Assembly (NCBI GenBank): GCA_934371475.1
Contig: CAKRNX010000158.1
Location: 1 to 5,181 of the forward strand
From: an uncultured Lachnospiraceae bacterium
GTDB lineage: Bacteria; Bacillota; Clostridia; Lachnospirales; Lachnospiraceae
Direction: 5' to 3'
Length of the DNA stretch: 5,181 bases
The position numbers were made by a program, and so were the translations under genes. Below the pieces are notes generated by a model. The model searched no databases. It saw nothing but the letters and a program-made list of their open reading frames with translations, and was not told the DNA's origin. Positions 4,295 to 5,181 of this stretch are shown in pieces; the stretch's first letter is position 1; the number at the start of each line of letters is the position of its first letter.

Positions 4295-4359
4295 TCAATA
4301 ACTGGCATTTATCACAATTTCCTAAAAAAAAGCAAAAGCAGTGCAGGCTGCGTATGCAG

Positions 4360-4371
4360 TTTCCTGTGAAA
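4360..4371. repeat. Intergenic word TTTCCTGTGAAA, copy 3
   Basis: Third exact occurrence of the 12-mer found at 577-588 and 2474-2485. It overlaps the U-run side of the terminator of the upstream gene. It forms the small imperfect palindrome TTTC-CTGT-GAAA. Confidence 0.45.
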
Positions 4372-4420
4372 TAAAAACCGGCGCTCCGCAGATTTGATTT
4401 CATCATCCGCTTTGCGCCAG
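4369..4420 (-). terminator. Intrinsic terminator of the 210-residue unknown gene
   Basis: Minus-strand CTGGCGC (4420-4414) pairs with GCGCCGG (4384-4378), 7 bp with one U-G. The large loop has some internal pairing, and TTTTTATTT follows (4377-4369). It lies 40 bp after the stop at 4460. Further on, a weaker hairpin GCAG/CTGC followed by TTTTGCTTTTTTTT (4352-4323) could act as a tandem back-up. Confidence 0.75.
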
Positions 4421-4459
4421 TCACTCCCGCATACCAGGAATTTGCAAATTTCAGTTTTT

Positions 4460-5092
4460 CTATTCGAGCTGCCCGTCCTTTTCACTCAGCATCTCAAGTT
4501 TTCTTCTGATGCTCTCGATATTGCAGATACTCATATTGTCTGCAATTTTTTCCGGAACATCAATAATACCGAAACACCACAGCATCGGATAAATGTAGGA
4601 AATCCCGCGGATATCGCCCAGATCTTTCGGTCTGGATACCTCTCCCCGGGTCTTTAACGCATTCTCAAAAGCCACACGTAAACTGCCCCAGGACAGACTC
4701 TTGCTTTTTTCTCTGCGGTCAATCCACAGCTCTCTGGTCCAGTCTCCCCGTTTTCCTATTTTCAGTTTATATCGAAAAGGCAATCCTGTCGCTGTTTTGA
4801 AGAAATATCCCTGAAATGCAATGACAGCACTCCACAGATTTTCTTCGGTGGGATTTTCCTGAAGCCTCTGCACGGCTTCCTGTCTGGATACCCTCTTCTT
4901 TTCCGCTGAACCATACGCAGGCTCTACCATGTTGAAGCCGCATCTCCAGCCTATCCTATTCCAGTTCAGCCGGCTTTCCTCTCCTCCGGCAAGCTTCTGT
5001 TTCACGGGAGCTCCCAATGCTTCTGTCTCATTTTTTTTCTGATTTCTTTCTCTGCGGTCACCGGTATATTTTATTCTGTCTTCTTCCATCAT
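4460..5092 (-). CDS. Hypothetical protein, unrecognised family
   Basis: 210 residues from the first of two adjacent ATG codons (5092-5090); AGAGAGG lies 6 nt upstream. The protein is soluble and basic, with no signal peptide or membrane segment. Residues 1-65 are charged and polar (RRERNQKKNE, GGEESRLNWNR, AEKKR) and probably disordered. A folded part follows from about 68: helix VSRQEAVQRLQENPTEENLW, then FQGYFFKTATGLPFRYKLKIG, the highly basic WTRELWIDRREKSKSLSWGSL, a helix to about 147, and then SRPKDLGDIRGISYIYPMLWCFGII. The pattern of a beta-hairpin leading into a KSKSLSWGSL helix looks like a DNA- or RNA-handling fold, but I cannot name a family. The gene is closed by its own terminator. 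The dispersed repeat abuts its ribosome binding site, so the promoter must lie within or beyond that repeat. An internal start at Met55 is possible but less well placed. Confidence 0.75.
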   Translation of the reverse strand: MMEEDRIKYTGDRRERNQKKNETEALGAPVKQKLAGGEESRLNWNRIGWRCGFNMVEPAYGSAEKKRVSRQEAVQRLQENPTEENLWSAVIAFQGYFFKTATGLPFRYKLKIGKRGDWTRELWIDRREKSKSLSWGSLRVAFENALKTRGEVSRPKDLGDIRGISYIYPMLWCFGIIDVPEKIADNMSICNIESIRRKLEMLSEKDGQLE

Positions 5093-5104
5093 GTATTTCC
5101 TCTC

Positions 5105-5181
5105 TAGAGCGTGTTTGAAAAAGGCTTTTTGTGAGCTGCGAGTTCCAGTTTGTGGGAGATTTTGCCCGAATGAGGGCGGCG
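5105..5181. repeat. Dispersed MITE-like repeat, left end of a longer copy (copy B, cut by window)
   Basis: It begins TAGAGCGTGTTTGAAAAA and continues past the window edge. Positions 5112-5156 align without gaps to 1808-1852 (34 of 45 identical), and its left tip matches the inverted right tip of copy A (CAAACAC-ACTCTA). I recall sequences of this type as intergenic repeats in Lachnospiraceae genomes, but cannot verify it here. The repeat's first bases overlap the AGAGAGG ribosome binding site (5105-5099) of the adjacent gene. Confidence 0.6.

Noticed and set aside
4394..4657. 87-codon plus-strand frame
   Set aside because: It lies over a terminator and antisense to the 210-residue gene, with no ribosome binding site.
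1..5181. CRISPR array, prophage, toxin-antitoxin pair or defence cassette
   Set aside because: I saw no regularly spaced direct repeats, and no pair of small overlapping genes or nuclease/helicase motifs; the genes are separate single units.

Overview
The window looks like a chromosomal segment of a low-to-moderate GC Clostridia, most likely Lachnospiraceae (the Blautia / Mediterraneibacter / Dorea neighbourhood). I infer this from the Firmicutes-type ribosome binding sites (GGAGG-like, 5-8 nt spacing), sigma-A promoters, tRNAs without encoded CCA, and the style of the proteins. No species can be named from sequence alone. Every gene I can support lies on the minus strand, so the text below reads from high to low coordinates.

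Layout: (a) 5181-5105 holds the edge of a dispersed, MITE-like repeat. (b) 5092-4460 is an unrecognised, probably soluble 210-residue protein, followed by a good intrinsic terminator. (c) 4181-3576 is a full-length relative of REP-associated tyrosine transposases (RAYT, TnpA_REP, Y1 superfamily) whose HUH metal-binding motif is gone, behind an AT-rich leader with two overlapping promoters. (d) 3429-2737 is a small acidic lipoprotein with its own promoter, followed by an 88-bp nested palindrome and an intrinsic terminator. (e) 2341-2177 is a two-gene tRNA operon, Val(TAC)-Met(CAT), with a strong promoter and a terminator. (f) 2128-1717 has no gene but contains a second, complete but degenerate copy of the dispersed repeat and a hairpin cluster. 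(g) 1716-1096 is an MmcQ/YjbR-MGMT fusion protein. (h) 1095-536 has no gene; it has nested inverted repeats, a terminator, a promoter, a well-structured candidate leader RNA and a second terminator. (i) 535-1 is the N-terminal part of a lipoprotein with a family-3 solute-binding domain, cut by the window edge.

The genes do not form one pathway. Most have their own promoter and terminator, and only the RAYT-like gene and the small lipoprotein may be partly co-transcribed. The points most worth a second look are the RAYT-like protein without HUH residues in a window that also holds REP-like palindromes, the promoter/three-way-junction/terminator arrangement upstream of the solute-binding protein, the fusion protein that lost two members of the MGMT catalytic relay, and the repeat copy abutting a start codon. 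I do not claim a proven new system.
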